Source: DAOOVD01 sp035369845
GTDB taxonomy: Bacteria; Bacillota; Desulfotomaculia; Desulfotomaculales; Pelotomaculaceae
Assembly (NCBI GenBank): GCA_035369845.1
Contig: DAOOVD010000010.1
Coordinates: 1-54,616, forward strand
DNA: 54,616 nt
Reading direction: 5' to 3'
In this document: positions 41,924 to 51,476 of the stretch, piece after piece
Numbering within the stretch: the stretch's first letter is position 1
Layout of the letters: each line of letters starts with the position of its first letter
Translations under genes and position numbers: made by a program
Notes under the pieces: generated by a model
Database searches by the model: none
What the model saw: the letters and a program-made list of their open reading frames with translations, nothing else
What the model was told of the DNA's origin: nothing

Positions 41924-42900
41924 GCAGCAGGCGGAACCGTCTCGCTAACTTGAGCTTACAAGAGGCATCCACAACCAATGCGGGGCTCTGGCTGGACAAG
42001 TTCATCCATAATCAGGCTGAAGACGATAAGAAGAGCCGCCGGTCATTGGTAGACGACGTGGCTGGCGTAAAAGAGTCGGATGAATACTCGATCTGGTTCA
42101 AACGCTGGGAGGGAACGTTGCTCAATTATGGCGCACAATGCCGGGTGGCGGAAGTTTTGGGGCGCATGGCCGTGGGCCTGGGTGAGGAGAGTGTCCTGGA
42201 AACATCGGTTGCCCTGCACCACACGTATGGCGTGCCTTATATACCGGGCAGCGCCATCAAAGGAATGGCCGCCAGTTTCGCCCGTCAATATCTGGGCGAT
42301 AAATGGCAGGTGGGTGCTAGTGCATATAAAACTGTTTTCGGCGACACAGAAAATGCCGGCTATTTCATTTTTTTCGACGCGCTGCCCCTGCCGGGGACCG
42401 GGCATTTGTATCCTGACGTGATCACTGTCCATCACAAAGATTATTACCAAAAAGGCAACCTGCCACCTGCTGACTGGGACAATCCCAGCCCGGTTCCGTT
42501 CCTTTCAGCCACAGGAAAGTACCTGATTGCTGTCGCGGGCCCTGCTGCCTGGACAAGTAGAGTATTTGAAATTTTGCAATATGCCTTTCTTGAGCTGGGG
42601 GTAGGAGCAAAAACATCCAGCGGTTACGGACGGTTAAAGTTGAAACCAGCTTCTATTGTCGCGGATAAGGATCAAGAGAGAGCTGATCAATTAGTTGGCC
42701 AGATCAAGGCGTTAAAGAATTCGGATGTTGCCGGGCGGATCCAGGCATTTTACGAGCAGTGGAAAAATATTGAGATAAATGCGGAGCAAAAGCGCCGCAT
42801 AGCAGAGGCTATTATTGCCAGAGTGAAAGAGGCCAGCCGGGAAAAACAGTCAAGAGAAAAGTCCTGGTATAAAGATTTGCTGGCGAGTCTTGTTGACTGA
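41920..42900 (+). CDS. cmr6: Cmr6 (Cas7-group RAMP)
   Basis: 326 residues. LHHTYGVPYIPGSAIKGMAASFARQYL near 105-130 and the glycine-rich LGVGAKTSSGYGRL near 228-240 are typical of Cmr6, which joins the backbone next to Cmr1. The FFDALP and HLYPDVITVHHKDYY segments also fit. The start overlaps the cmr5 stop. It completes an ordered cas10-3-1-4-5-6 set. Confidence 0.9.
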   Translation: MSSRRNRLANLSLQEASTTNAGLWLDKFIHNQAEDDKKSRRSLVDDVAGVKESDEYSIWFKRWEGTLLNYGAQCRVAEVLGRMAVGLGEESVLETSVALHHTYGVPYIPGSAIKGMAASFARQYLGDKWQVGASAYKTVFGDTENAGYFIFFDALPLPGTGHLYPDVITVHHKDYYQKGNLPPADWDNPSPVPFLSATGKYLIAVAGPAAWTSRVFEILQYAFLELGVGAKTSSGYGRLKLKPASIVADKDQERADQLVGQIKALKNSDVAGRIQAFYEQWKNIEINAEQKRRIAEAIIARVKEASREKQSREKSWYKDLLASLVD

Positions 42901-42938
42901 TTTGAGAGTAATTTAACCGGAAATGAGGGGAATCGCCT

Positions 42939-43685
42939 TTGCAACTCACCATCCTGTTCCACGCCCCGTCCCAGGTGGCCGTTCCGGTGCACTACGCCAC
43001 CCTGGTGCAGGGCTTGATCTACCGGCAGATGCAAAACCCGGCCCTGCGCCGCTACCTGCACGAGCACGGCTTTCCCCTGGAAAAGCGGCGTTTCAAGCTG
43101 TTCACCTTTTCCCGCCTGACGGGCAGGTCGGCCCGCTTCGACCGCTCCAGCGGCTCCATAGTGCTGGCCCCGCCCCTGAAGCTGGTCATTTGCTCTCCCA
43201 TCCCTTTCATCCTGCAGGAACTGGGCCACGGCTTCCTGCAGCAGGGGCGGGTCCGCCTGGGTGAGGCCAGGCTGGAGGTGCAGGAGATGGCCACGGCCAG
43301 CCCCAGGGTGACTTCCAGCCTGGCCAGGGTGAAAATGCTTTCCCCGGTGGTCATGTACAGCACGGCCGAATCGGAAAACGGCCGCTCCTACACCTATTAT
43401 TACTCCCCTTACGAGCCGCTCTTTTCAGAACTCATCGGCGCCAACCTGGCCAAAAAGCACCTGCTTATTCACGGGCGCCGGGTCGAGACGGAGGGCTTTG
43501 TCATCCGGCCGGCGGAGGTGGGGGAGAAAGACTTTAAAATAACCCGCTACAAGGACACCGTCATCAAGGGCTGGCTGGGCGAGTACTACTTGAACGGGGA
43601 CCCGGAACTACTGCAGGTGGCCCTGGACGCAGGCCTGGGGGCAAGAAACTCCCAGGGCTACGGCTGCTGTGAGCTGGTAACATAG
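42939..43685 (+). CDS. cas6: Cas6 endoribonuclease, copy 1
   Basis: 248 residues that process pre-crRNA. PVHYATLVQGLIY carries the likely active-site His18. The C-terminal glycine-rich RNA-binding loop is DAGLGARNSQGYGCCEL, and the protein ends four residues later, as usual. The start is TTG 42939 after GAGGGG. It follows cmr6 by 38 bases, so it belongs to the Cmr operon. Confidence 0.9.
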   Translation: MQLTILFHAPSQVAVPVHYATLVQGLIYRQMQNPALRRYLHEHGFPLEKRRFKLFTFSRLTGRSARFDRSSGSIVLAPPLKLVICSPIPFILQELGHGFLQQGRVRLGEARLEVQEMATASPRVTSSLARVKMLSPVVMYSTAESENGRSYTYYYSPYEPLFSELIGANLAKKHLLIHGRRVETEGFVIRPAEVGEKDFKITRYKDTVIKGWLGEYYLNGDPELLQVALDAGLGARNSQGYGCCELVT

Positions 43686-43720
43686 TAACCGGCTACCAGT
43701 AAAAATGTTATCTATTGCTC

Positions 43721-43749
43721 TCGGCAGTGCTGTTACGGCAGGTTATACT
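43721..43749 (+). promoter_or_regulatory. Candidate promoter of the second cas6
   Basis: TCGGCA (43721-43726), 17 bases, TATACT (43744-43749), 34 bases before the TTG start of the second cas6. This would give it expression separate from the Cmr operon. Confidence 0.45.
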
Positions 43750-43782
43750 TTTTAATAATAAGACGATATTGGAGGCAAAGTC

Positions 43783-44595
43783 TTGCATGCATATCTGAAA
43801 ATGAGGATGGACCCGTCCTCGCCGGCAGTGCCCATTCATTACAATTATCTAATCCAGGCCGCCATTTACGCCGCGCTGCCGGAAGAAATAGCCGCGCGCC
43901 TTCATGATCAGGGCTTTGCCGCCGGCAAGCGCATATTTAAAATGTTTTCTTTTTCGAGGCTGACGGGCCGGTTTATCCTGGATAAAACGGAGGGAACAAT
44001 CAGTTTTCCCGGAGAAATATCCTTCGTGATTACCTCCCCGGATACGGGGTTTTTCCTGGCCCTGATCAATAATTTGCTCACCAGGGGTCAGATTCAGGTC
44101 GGGCAATCGCTGCTGTTGATTGACGAGATCCGTTTTGAGGAGCAGGTGGCGGACGGTGAGGTTTTAACCGTGCGCACCCTTTCCCCGGTGGTGGCCTACA
44201 GCACCCTCCTGCGTCCGGAAGGCGGCAAGTACACCTGTTATTACCAGCCGGGGGAAAGGGAGTTCGACAGGCTGGTCACGGCAAACCTGGCCAAAAAATA
44301 CGAAGCCTTCTACGGACGCCGGCCGCCGGAGGGAGAAGTCCGGGCGCGCCCCCTGGACCGGCCCCGGCTGCACGTAACTGCATACAAGAGCACCGTGGTG
44401 AAGGGCTACACCTGCCGCCTGAAGCTCCAAGGCCCGCAGGATCTGTTGCAGTTAGCCCTGGACGCCGGCCTGGGGGGCAAGGGGAGCCAGGGGTACGGGT
44501 GCGTGGAGAAGGTGGCGAGAAGGGAGGGGAGCCGGAGGGAAGCGGGGTCGGCGGTAAAAAAATCCAGGTCATCCGGCTCCCGGTGGCGGAGGTAG
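43783..44595 (+). CDS. cas6: Cas6 endoribonuclease, copy 2, with an aberrant C-terminal tail
   Basis: 270 residues, a diverged paralogue of copy 1: VPIHYNYLIQAAIY with His19, KMFSFSRLTGRF, and the loop DAGLGGKGSQGYGCVEKV. A normal Cas6 would end about there. This one continues for ~26 residues of Arg/Ser/Gly-rich sequence (from about 44514) read antisense through the broken AbiE-type toxin. The start is TTG 43783 after GGAGG. Copies 1 and 2 may serve the type III and type I repeats respectively (inference). Confidence 0.88.
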   Translation: MHAYLKMRMDPSSPAVPIHYNYLIQAAIYAALPEEIAARLHDQGFAAGKRIFKMFSFSRLTGRFILDKTEGTISFPGEISFVITSPDTGFFLALINNLLTRGQIQVGQSLLLIDEIRFEEQVADGEVLTVRTLSPVVAYSTLLRPEGGKYTCYYQPGEREFDRLVTANLAKKYEAFYGRRPPEGEVRARPLDRPRLHVTAYKSTVVKGYTCRLKLQGPQDLLQLALDAGLGGKGSQGYGCVEKVARREGSRREAGSAVKKSRSSGSRWRR

Positions 44596-44938
44596 CAGAC
44601 GGCGAGGGCGGTACCTCCGGTGAAGTAGAAATCACCATGTTTGTTGACCCTGGAAAAATTTTTAAGGTTTTTTTCTGAAGCGCGGTGAGTTTCATGCCGG
44701 TTTCCTTTCTTTCAGCTTCGGCTTCAAAATACTCGGACCAGAGTTTTTTGATGCGGACAGGAAGAAATCTCTGGGAGAGGGCCTGTTCAATATGTTGCCT
44801 GTCCAGCGTACTGATGTCGCCTGCTGACCCTTCGCACAGGATAGTCTTGGTTCGCCACGTGGCAAAATCCGGGTTTTCCAGGATATCTTCAGGCACGCTC
44901 CAGAAAAGGGCTTTTTGGCGGGTTTTGTCCAGGCTCAA
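44550..44938 (-). pseudogene. Broken AbiEii-type nucleotidyltransferase toxin remnant
   Basis: A minus-strand reading frame starts at TTG 44938 after AAGGAGG and encodes an N-terminal region (ILENPDFATWRTKTILCEG and onward) resembling the small partner found before AbiEii toxins, then MKLTALQKKTLKIF in the same frame (Met at 44695). The nucleotidyltransferase motif FYFTGGTALAVCYLRHR...DDLDFF appears only after a one-base shift at the T-run 44655-44659. The rest of the toxin is missing, cut off by the 3' end of cas6 copy 2. It is a relic of an abortive-infection or toxin-antitoxin gene replaced by the CRISPR locus. Confidence 0.72.
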
Positions 44939-45175
44939 ATAAAGGCCTCCTTGTTGCCTATTGATTACGAGTTAAATCCTTATAGGTAGGCTATTGATTA
45001 GATGGCAATAAAAACAATCGTTTCAATTCCTTGCCAGGGATGCTATATGAAATTTAATCTGGATTGAGAAAAAAACTATTGACAAGATTTTACCATGCGA
45101 GTAACTTAAAGTAAAGCACATTGGTTGCAATAAAAACAATCTAATAGATTATTTGTTAATTTCGGAGGTGATAAA
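44939..45175. other. AT-rich spacer between type III and type I cas genes
   Basis: 237 bases with markedly lower GC than the neighbours. It holds a 15-base direct repeat, GCAATAAAAACAATC, at 45005-45019 and 45127-45141, and a GTTTCAATTCC just after the first copy that resembles a CRISPR repeat start. It also holds the cas8 promoter. Confidence 0.5.
45079..45107 (+). promoter_or_regulatory. Candidate promoter of the type I-B operon
   Basis: A perfect -35 TTGACA (45079-45084), a 17-base spacer and a weak -10 TAACTT (45102-45107) lie about 70 bases before the TTG of cas8. It falls between the two 15-base direct repeats. Confidence 0.45.
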
Positions 45176-47215
45176 TTGATTGATGCGGCACGTGTGATGG
45201 CCATGGATTATCTTGCGGGCGAACTGGTCGGGGAAGAACTGCCTGTTGATGTAGAAAGCTGGTTCCAAAAGCTTCGCCGCGATTCCCCTGGTCTGATCTT
45301 CCCCTACCTGGTGGAGGACAGCGGCAGGATCGGAACGGTATATATTTTGGAGAAATGCGCGGAAGACCAGGTGCGGCTTTCGGTACAGGATATAGTGAGT
45401 GGTGCCGGTGGCCAGGGATGCACGCCAGACAAGCTGCCGTTCATGCGGCCTTCCGGCTCGCAGAGCGCCCAGGTCGGGCCTGTTATTAAAAGGAGCTATG
45501 ATAAGACGAAAGGAGGCGGGCCGTCGGAAAAAGTTCTTGTTACAACGATGAATTATTTCGCTGAAGTGGCAAAGGCGGACAAGCCCTGGTCACCCTATTT
45601 CCAGGATATTATAGATATCCTTGACTGTAACGAGATCAGATTGCCCGGTGGTGAAGTGCTTAACTGGCGGGAACGCGGTTACGCAAACATGCTTGCGTGC
45701 GCGGTGGACAGGATCGGGCCGCAAAAGGGCACGGTAATGTTTACCGTAAGGGACAGCAAGGGCCTGCTGCCGGGTGAAAACGCCCTGTATCTTGATTACC
45801 TGTTGACAGAGAAACTGGCCGGGGAAAGATATGCTACCAAGGATGCGCCAGCTAATGAGGAAGAAACGTGCTACCTTTGCGGTGCCGGGGGAGTAACCGT
45901 TTATCCCAACGCATTGAAAGGGGCTGGTATAAACCTCTGCAACGTGGACCGGGCCGGCGCTTTTCCCGGCATAAACACGGTCGAGGCCTGGAAAAGGTAC
46001 GCCCTGTGCGGTTCCTGTGCCGATCTCCTCTATATATACAAATTTCACGTCCTGAAAAAAACCGGGCCGAAAAAAGACAGGCTGCCCTTCAGCGCCAGGA
46101 TCGCCGGCGACAACGCCCTGGTAATCCCGTCATTTTTCCCTGGCCTGCCTGTGGAAGACCGCCTCGAAGTCTTGAAGGAAGTAAAAGATTATATTGAAAA
46201 CATGTCTGATGATGTGGAACAGGATGAGGACTGGCTCCTTGATCTCCTGAAGGACAAAAGGGCTGTCTTGAACCTGCTCATCCTCTGGGCCGACGTCGGC
46301 CAGGAGATTGCGAACGTGACCGGTATGATTGCCGATGTGCTTCCCAGCCGGCTGAGGGAGTTGTCTGAAAAAAACGCCGCGGCGATGGACTGGAAGCACC
46401 CCCTGTTTCCAAAGGCGCCGCTGCGGCAGGGGCAGACGAACTTCAAGCCGGACCTGTCCCTGCGGGCGCTGCGGCCGCTGTTCTGGCGGCCGGGCGGCAA
46501 AAAGGCCGAAGGCGCAAATAAGAGCAAGCGTCTTTTCCAGCTAAAAAGGCTGGTGGCGGCAAGCGTTTACCATCACAGCAGGATCCCGGAGGATCGCTTC
46601 TGGGAGGAGATTATGACGACGGCGCGCTGGTACTGGCTGGAGGCTTTGGAGCAGAAAGACGGGCATAGAGGGTTGTTGTACGAGGGCATGGGTAAAAAGG
46701 GGCCGTACCTGACGGCGGCCGGGTGGGTCAGGCACCTGAACTGGTGGCTGTACTATTTCAAACAGGTGGGGTGTATGGAGATGGAAAAGGAATACTTCAA
46801 ACCTGAGATGGAAGAACTGAAACCTTACTTCGGGCCGGAGAGCGGCATAAACACGCCCGAAAAGGCGTTCGCCTTCCTGATGGGCGTGCTTTACGGGAAG
46901 CTGCTGCAGGTGCAGGGCGCGAGAAAGGTAAATGTCAGCGCAAACGCCCTGAGCTGGCTGAAAAGGCTCACCCTGCAGGGGAAAGATCTGCCGGAACTTT
47001 ACACAAAGATCAGGGAAAAGCTGCTGGCCTACGAAACCGAAAAAAGTGAAAAGGTAAGAAGGCTCATTTCCGAAATAGGCCGACTGGGGGTTAAACTGGG
47101 GGACGCCATCGAACTCAATGAAACCCAGACCAACTATTATCTTCTCCTGGGACAGTCCATGACGGCCGATATACTGCCCGGAGACGAACAAAATAAAGGA
47201 GGGGGTTCTAAGTGA
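45176..47215 (+). CDS. cas8b: Cas8b-like large subunit (Csh1/TM1802 group)
   Basis: 679-residue type I-B Cascade large subunit. It has a zinc-finger-like CYLCG (about 233) paired with CGSC (about 280), and a helical C-terminal third (from about 450) expected to supply Cas11-like small-subunit function. The family is very divergent; order before cas7-cas5-cas3 is the main support. The start is TTG 45176, 6 bases after CGGAGGTGAT. cas7 begins within the stop (GTGA). Confidence 0.85.
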   Translation: MIDAARVMAMDYLAGELVGEELPVDVESWFQKLRRDSPGLIFPYLVEDSGRIGTVYILEKCAEDQVRLSVQDIVSGAGGQGCTPDKLPFMRPSGSQSAQVGPVIKRSYDKTKGGGPSEKVLVTTMNYFAEVAKADKPWSPYFQDIIDILDCNEIRLPGGEVLNWRERGYANMLACAVDRIGPQKGTVMFTVRDSKGLLPGENALYLDYLLTEKLAGERYATKDAPANEEETCYLCGAGGVTVYPNALKGAGINLCNVDRAGAFPGINTVEAWKRYALCGSCADLLYIYKFHVLKKTGPKKDRLPFSARIAGDNALVIPSFFPGLPVEDRLEVLKEVKDYIENMSDDVEQDEDWLLDLLKDKRAVLNLLILWADVGQEIANVTGMIADVLPSRLRELSEKNAAAMDWKHPLFPKAPLRQGQTNFKPDLSLRALRPLFWRPGGKKAEGANKSKRLFQLKRLVAASVYHHSRIPEDRFWEEIMTTARWYWLEALEQKDGHRGLLYEGMGKKGPYLTAAGWVRHLNWWLYYFKQVGCMEMEKEYFKPEMEELKPYFGPESGINTPEKAFAFLMGVLYGKLLQVQGARKVNVSANALSWLKRLTLQGKDLPELYTKIREKLLAYETEKSEKVRRLISEIGRLGVKLGDAIELNETQTNYYLLLGQSMTADILPGDEQNKGGGSK

Positions 47216-48198
47216 GCGGCGACGTGAAAACTTTATCCGGACGGAGAGAATTTCTCTTTTTGTACGACATCAAGATGGGGAACCCGAACGGGGACCCCGA
47301 CGAAAACCGCCCCAGGGTTTTGCCCGACGGGACTTATTACGTCACCGACGTGCGCCTGAAGCGTTTTGCCAGGGATTTCTTGAAATTCAGGGGATGTGAC
47401 ATCCTGGTGGACAACATCGAGGGAAGGACGACCAACCTGACCGGCCGGGTGGCCCATTACCTGAATACTGTGGGAAAAGAAAAGGCCGAAGGCAAAGAAC
47501 TGGTGGACATCCTCCTGGACGCTTTCATTGACGCCCGCCTGTTCGGCAGTTCCTTCGCCTTTAAAGAAGGGAAAATCACGACCAAAGATGGCAAAGAAGA
47601 AAAATGGGAGCCGAAGCCGGAGCCCAAGACCATGACCGGGGCCGTCCAGATAAATATGGGTGAGGTGCTGCACCGGGCGGAAAGTATCGATATCCACGGC
47701 ACGTCGGTTTTTGCCAGCGACGAGTCCAAGGAGCAGGGGACCTTCACCACTTATTTCGGCTTGCGCTACGCCATGATTGGCTTTTCGGGGGTGGCCAACG
47801 AGCATTCCGCCGGGATTTCCAGGATGACCGACGCCGATTACGAGATGCTTTTGAAATCCCTCTGGCATGGCGTGCGGTCGGCGGCAAACACCAGGACCAA
47901 GGTGGGTCAGGTCCCGCACCTGCTGATAAGCGTGGAATACAAGCATGGAGAGGAATTCCAGTTCGGCCGGCTGCACGATTACGTCCGTCTGGCCGCCGCC
48001 GGCGGCAAAGAAGAGAAGGCCTGGTCCTCTCCGGCGGACTACCGTGTGGATTTGAGCATGCTTATAGACAGGATCGCGGGCCAATCCGGACGGATTGAGA
48101 CGGTGCGCTACGCCCTTTCGGAAGATGTCCAGCTTGCGCCCGGCCTGCCCGCCGGCTGGGTGCCCATGGACATCGAGAGCATATCCGAAGGTTGCTGA
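47212..48198 (+). CDS. cas7: Cas7 (Csh2-type), type I-B backbone
   Basis: 328 residues of the Cas7b/Csh2 family that coats the crRNA. YDIKMGNPNGDPDENRPRVL at the N-terminus is the Csh2 hallmark, followed by VTDVRLKRFARDF. FGLRYAMIGFSGVANEHSAG and LWHGVRSAANTRTKVGQVP also fit. GTG 47212 overlaps the cas8 stop. Confidence 0.93.
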   Translation: MSGDVKTLSGRREFLFLYDIKMGNPNGDPDENRPRVLPDGTYYVTDVRLKRFARDFLKFRGCDILVDNIEGRTTNLTGRVAHYLNTVGKEKAEGKELVDILLDAFIDARLFGSSFAFKEGKITTKDGKEEKWEPKPEPKTMTGAVQINMGEVLHRAESIDIHGTSVFASDESKEQGTFTTYFGLRYAMIGFSGVANEHSAGISRMTDADYEMLLKSLWHGVRSAANTRTKVGQVPHLLISVEYKHGEEFQFGRLHDYVRLAAAGGKEEKAWSSPADYRVDLSMLIDRIAGQSGRIETVRYALSEDVQLAPGLPAGWVPMDIESISEGC

Positions 48199-48204
48199 TC
48201 TGTA

Positions 48205-48933
48205 ATGATAAAATTGATCAACTTTCGCTTAAAGGGGCGCTTCGGCCATTTTTTACGGGCGGATGCGGGGGCCAGCGCCATCAGTTACCCTGTCCCCCCG
48301 CGGACTGCGCTCATGGGGATAGTGGGAGCCGTGCTGGGCCTGGCCAAGGACCAGCCGCAGGTGGTTCTTGAGCCTATGGAAGCAGCGATTGCCGGCAGGA
48401 TCCCACTGACTCACTGGCACAAGGCGAAGCTGCGTAAGGATCCGCCCGAATCGCTTCCTTTTGAGGTGAAGAGGACGCAGAAACAAGAAAAAATAACCAA
48501 ACCGGAAAAGGCCACTTTGATCGCTCAGGAATGGCTGTTCGAACCATCGTATTTAGTATGGGCGGGCTTGCCCGAGCCTTACCACGGCGAACTGGCAGAA
48601 CGGTTGAAGGAAAGGCGCTGGTATTTCCAGCCGTATCTGGGGTTGTCGGAGATGATGGCGGATCTGGAGTATATCGGTACCGTGGATGCCCAGAAGCTGC
48701 CGGAAGGAACTTATCCGGTGGAAACCGTTATGAGGCTGGAGCAGGTTAAACCGGACATTGAGAGGATATATAGCGATGAGCTGGCCGTCAACCTTTTGCG
48801 CATGCCCAGAACAGTAAGCCCGGAAAGGGTTTTCAGCCACGACCGCTACTTGCTGGAGAGGGAAGGCCGCCCGGTGCCGGTCAGCACCGCCGGGGCGTAC
48901 CTGGCGGGAGAGAGGGTTTTGATGTTCTTATGA
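48205..48933 (+). CDS. cas5: Cas5 (type I-B)
   Basis: 242-residue RAMP protein binding the crRNA 5' handle. RLKGRFGHFLRADAGASAISYPVPPRTALMGIVGAVLGL at the N-terminus is the Cas5 pattern. The start is ATG 48205. The cas3 ATG overlaps its stop. Confidence 0.9.
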   Translation: MIKLINFRLKGRFGHFLRADAGASAISYPVPPRTALMGIVGAVLGLAKDQPQVVLEPMEAAIAGRIPLTHWHKAKLRKDPPESLPFEVKRTQKQEKITKPEKATLIAQEWLFEPSYLVWAGLPEPYHGELAERLKERRWYFQPYLGLSEMMADLEYIGTVDAQKLPEGTYPVETVMRLEQVKPDIERIYSDELAVNLLRMPRTVSPERVFSHDRYLLEREGRPVPVSTAGAYLAGERVLMFL

Positions 48934-51278
48934 ATGAAAGAATAAACTCACATCCGCACCTCTTTCTCAAGGAACATGTCGAGCAGGTCAAAAAAGCCCT
49001 GGAAGGCGTCTGGAACTGGCACTCACCGGAAACAATAACGCCGGCGGTCAAAAGCCTGCTGGAAAGATTGGTTGTGCTGCACGACCTGGGCAAGGGAACG
49101 AGCGCCTTTCAGGAATATATCAAAGATCCCCCCAGCTACACGGGGGCCAGTGACGAAAAGTCCCATACCCCCCTGTCCCTGCTGTTTACCCTCGCCATAG
49201 CCCTGGACGGGGGGTGGGACGAACTGGACACTCTGATTCTGGCGGCCGCTGCCAGGGGTCACCACAGCAGGCTGCCCACGGTGCCGGAAAAAAAGCTCGG
49301 CGGAGCCTCCTGCCCGGAATGGGATATCGACAATTTTGCCGGCGGTGAAAAGGCCAGGCTGCTGAAAAAACAGCTGAACATGGTGAATTTCTCCGCCCTG
49401 GCAGAAGAAGCAGGCGTCGATCTTGAAGGCCCCCTTCAACGCGTTGCTGCTCAAGATGCCGGTAAATTTCTTGTGAAATTGAAAAAATTTCTTGCCGGAC
49501 GGGTTGCTGCAAAATTTTTCTCCCTGTCTGTAGAAAATGCCGTTGATTTCCGGCTGAAAGCCCAGCTGGTCTATTCCATGCTCCTGGAGGCCGACAAGGC
49601 GTTTCTGGCTGTTTCCGACCCGGAGCGTTATCTGAAAAGAGAGGCCAGAATATGGCAGGCGCGGTGGATTGACCAGTATATAGGCATGCCTGAAGGTTCG
49701 GCGACGAACCAGTTGAGGCAAAAAGCCAGGATTGAGGTGTTAGATGCTGTTGATAAAAACGAGAAGGGAAGAATTTTCAGCCTGACCGCTCCCACCGGGA
49801 GCGGTAAAACCCTCCTGGCCGCCACCTGGGCTTTTAAATTAAGAGAGAGGGCCGCTTCTGAAACCGGCAACCCCCCAAAGATAATTGTGGTCCTGCCGTT
49901 TCTGTCCATCATCGACCAGACAACAAAAGTGTACAGGGATCTTCTGCGAACAGGCGGTTGTGAGGCGGACGGTGCATGGCTGCTGACCAGCCACTCCCTG
50001 GCTGACCGCAACTACGCGGAATGGCTGGAAGAGGGGGAGAGGCCTTTCTATGTGGATACCTGGCGGAGCGAGTTAATTATCACCACCTACGACCAGTTCC
50101 TGATGAGCCTCATGGACCCTGCGGCCAGGTACCAGATGCGGTTTCATAATCTCTATGACGCCGTTATTATCATGGACGAGGTGCAGTCTCTTCCCTGCAG
50201 GCTATGGCAACCCCTGGAAAAAATATTCAAAAGCCTTGTCACGACATGCAACAGCAGGATTTTACTGATGTCGGCCACGTTGCCTCCCTTTGTAAGTGAT
50301 GCGGTACCGCTTCTCCCGGGGTTTGAAAACTATTTCTCCAGTTGTAAAAGGTACGTTCTTCGTTTCAGAACTGAAGAGAAATTGTCCATAGAACAGTTTT
50401 GTGAGGAAGTGGAGAGCCGCCTGCCGGCATGGGTGGAGGAAAATAAACGTGTCCTGATTACATTAAACACCCGCAAGAGCGCCAGGAAAGTAAGAGATGC
50501 CCTGGCCGGCCCGTCCTCAACTGTTTCAGGGATACCTGTTTATTTTATCAGCGCGGATGTAACTCCCGGGGACCGCCTGAAAATTATCAATGAGATTAAG
50601 GCAGAAAAACCGTGCATTGTTGTTTCCACCCAATGCATAGAAGCTGGTGTCGATATCGATATGGACCTGGTCATCCGGGACTTTGCCCCGCTGGACAGCC
50701 TGGTTCAGATTGCCGGGCGGTGCAACCGGGAGGGAAGGAAAGGGCGCTGTCCGGTGGAGATCGTGGACCTGGTGGACGAAGAGGGAGAAAGGTATTCCGA
50801 AATTATTTATGATCCCGTTCACCTCCAGGTGACCAGGGATTTGATTGAAAACGTAACGGAAGTGCCGGAAGAAGATGTGCTTGAATTGTCGAACAGCTAC
50901 TTTCAAGGTTTGTTTTCTAAAAAAGACACCGGTGGAATCCATTTGATGAGGTTTGCCCGCTGGCAGGAAGACCTGCCCGTGCATGAACTTCTGCGGGGAA
51001 AAGAAAAAATGCAGCATACTTTTTTAGTAATTCAGCAAGATCCTCAATTAAAAGAAGACATGGCCAGAGCCAATGGTGAGCCTGACCGCTGGAAACGCAG
51101 GGAAGCCTGGAGAAAGCTGGCCGGCCGTATTGCCCGGGTCTCCGTCAGTGTTTACGCCAGGCCTGGCTTTCACCCGCAACAGATAGCCGAAGATTATCTG
51201 GGGCACTGGATTCTGCGGGAGGGTTATTATTCCAGCGAGCGCGGTTTATTGGTTGAGGGGGAAACGAGGATTTTGTAA
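48930..51278 (+). CDS. cas3: Cas3 HD nuclease-helicase
   Basis: 782 residues with the HD nuclease (1-220) before the superfamily 2 helicase. HD residues are His16, His51-Asp52 (HDLGKGT) and the RGHHSRLP pair near 108. Helicase motifs are Walker A TAPTGSGKT near 288, DEVQ as motif II, SATLP as III, STQCIEAGVDIDMD as V and QIAGRCNREGRKG as VI. All catalytic motifs look intact, so target-DNA degradation is expected. The ATG overlaps cas5. The next gene begins 199 bases later. Confidence 0.95.
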   Translation: MNERINSHPHLFLKEHVEQVKKALEGVWNWHSPETITPAVKSLLERLVVLHDLGKGTSAFQEYIKDPPSYTGASDEKSHTPLSLLFTLAIALDGGWDELDTLILAAAARGHHSRLPTVPEKKLGGASCPEWDIDNFAGGEKARLLKKQLNMVNFSALAEEAGVDLEGPLQRVAAQDAGKFLVKLKKFLAGRVAAKFFSLSVENAVDFRLKAQLVYSMLLEADKAFLAVSDPERYLKREARIWQARWIDQYIGMPEGSATNQLRQKARIEVLDAVDKNEKGRIFSLTAPTGSGKTLLAATWAFKLRERAASETGNPPKIIVVLPFLSIIDQTTKVYRDLLRTGGCEADGAWLLTSHSLADRNYAEWLEEGERPFYVDTWRSELIITTYDQFLMSLMDPAARYQMRFHNLYDAVIIMDEVQSLPCRLWQPLEKIFKSLVTTCNSRILLMSATLPPFVSDAVPLLPGFENYFSSCKRYVLRFRTEEKLSIEQFCEEVESRLPAWVEENKRVLITLNTRKSARKVRDALAGPSSTVSGIPVYFISADVTPGDRLKIINEIKAEKPCIVVSTQCIEAGVDIDMDLVIRDFAPLDSLVQIAGRCNREGRKGRCPVEIVDLVDEEGERYSEIIYDPVHLQVTRDLIENVTEVPEEDVLELSNSYFQGLFSKKDTGGIHLMRFARWQEDLPVHELLRGKEKMQHTFLVIQQDPQLKEDMARANGEPDRWKRREAWRKLAGRIARVSVSVYARPGFHPQQIAEDYLGHWILREGYYSSERGLLVEGETRIL

Positions 51279-51476
51279 ATGGTTGATGCTTCCCGGCGGC
51301 AGGATGGCCGGGGCAAACCAGTCGCCCCTGGCCCTGCTCCGATTGCTGCCGCCGGAAAGGCTGCCCCGGGAAATAATGATCCTGTGCACTGAAAACTGTA
51401 GTAGAAATATGGCGGGTATCTTTCGTGCAGTAAAGGTTTTTTGCCGGCTAACTTTATTTAAAAGGTGGTGAAACAG

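Noticed and set aside
44276..44549. C-terminal half of the minus-strand frame starting at 44938
   Set aside because: After the frameshift this part is Pro/Ser-rich and antisense to cas6 copy 2; only the part up to about 44550 resembles AbiE-type proteins.
51253..51471. 72-codon frame between cas3 and the second cas8
   Set aside because: It begins inside cas3 and has no ribosome site. I saw no similarity to Cas proteins, so the ~200-base gap is treated as non-coding.
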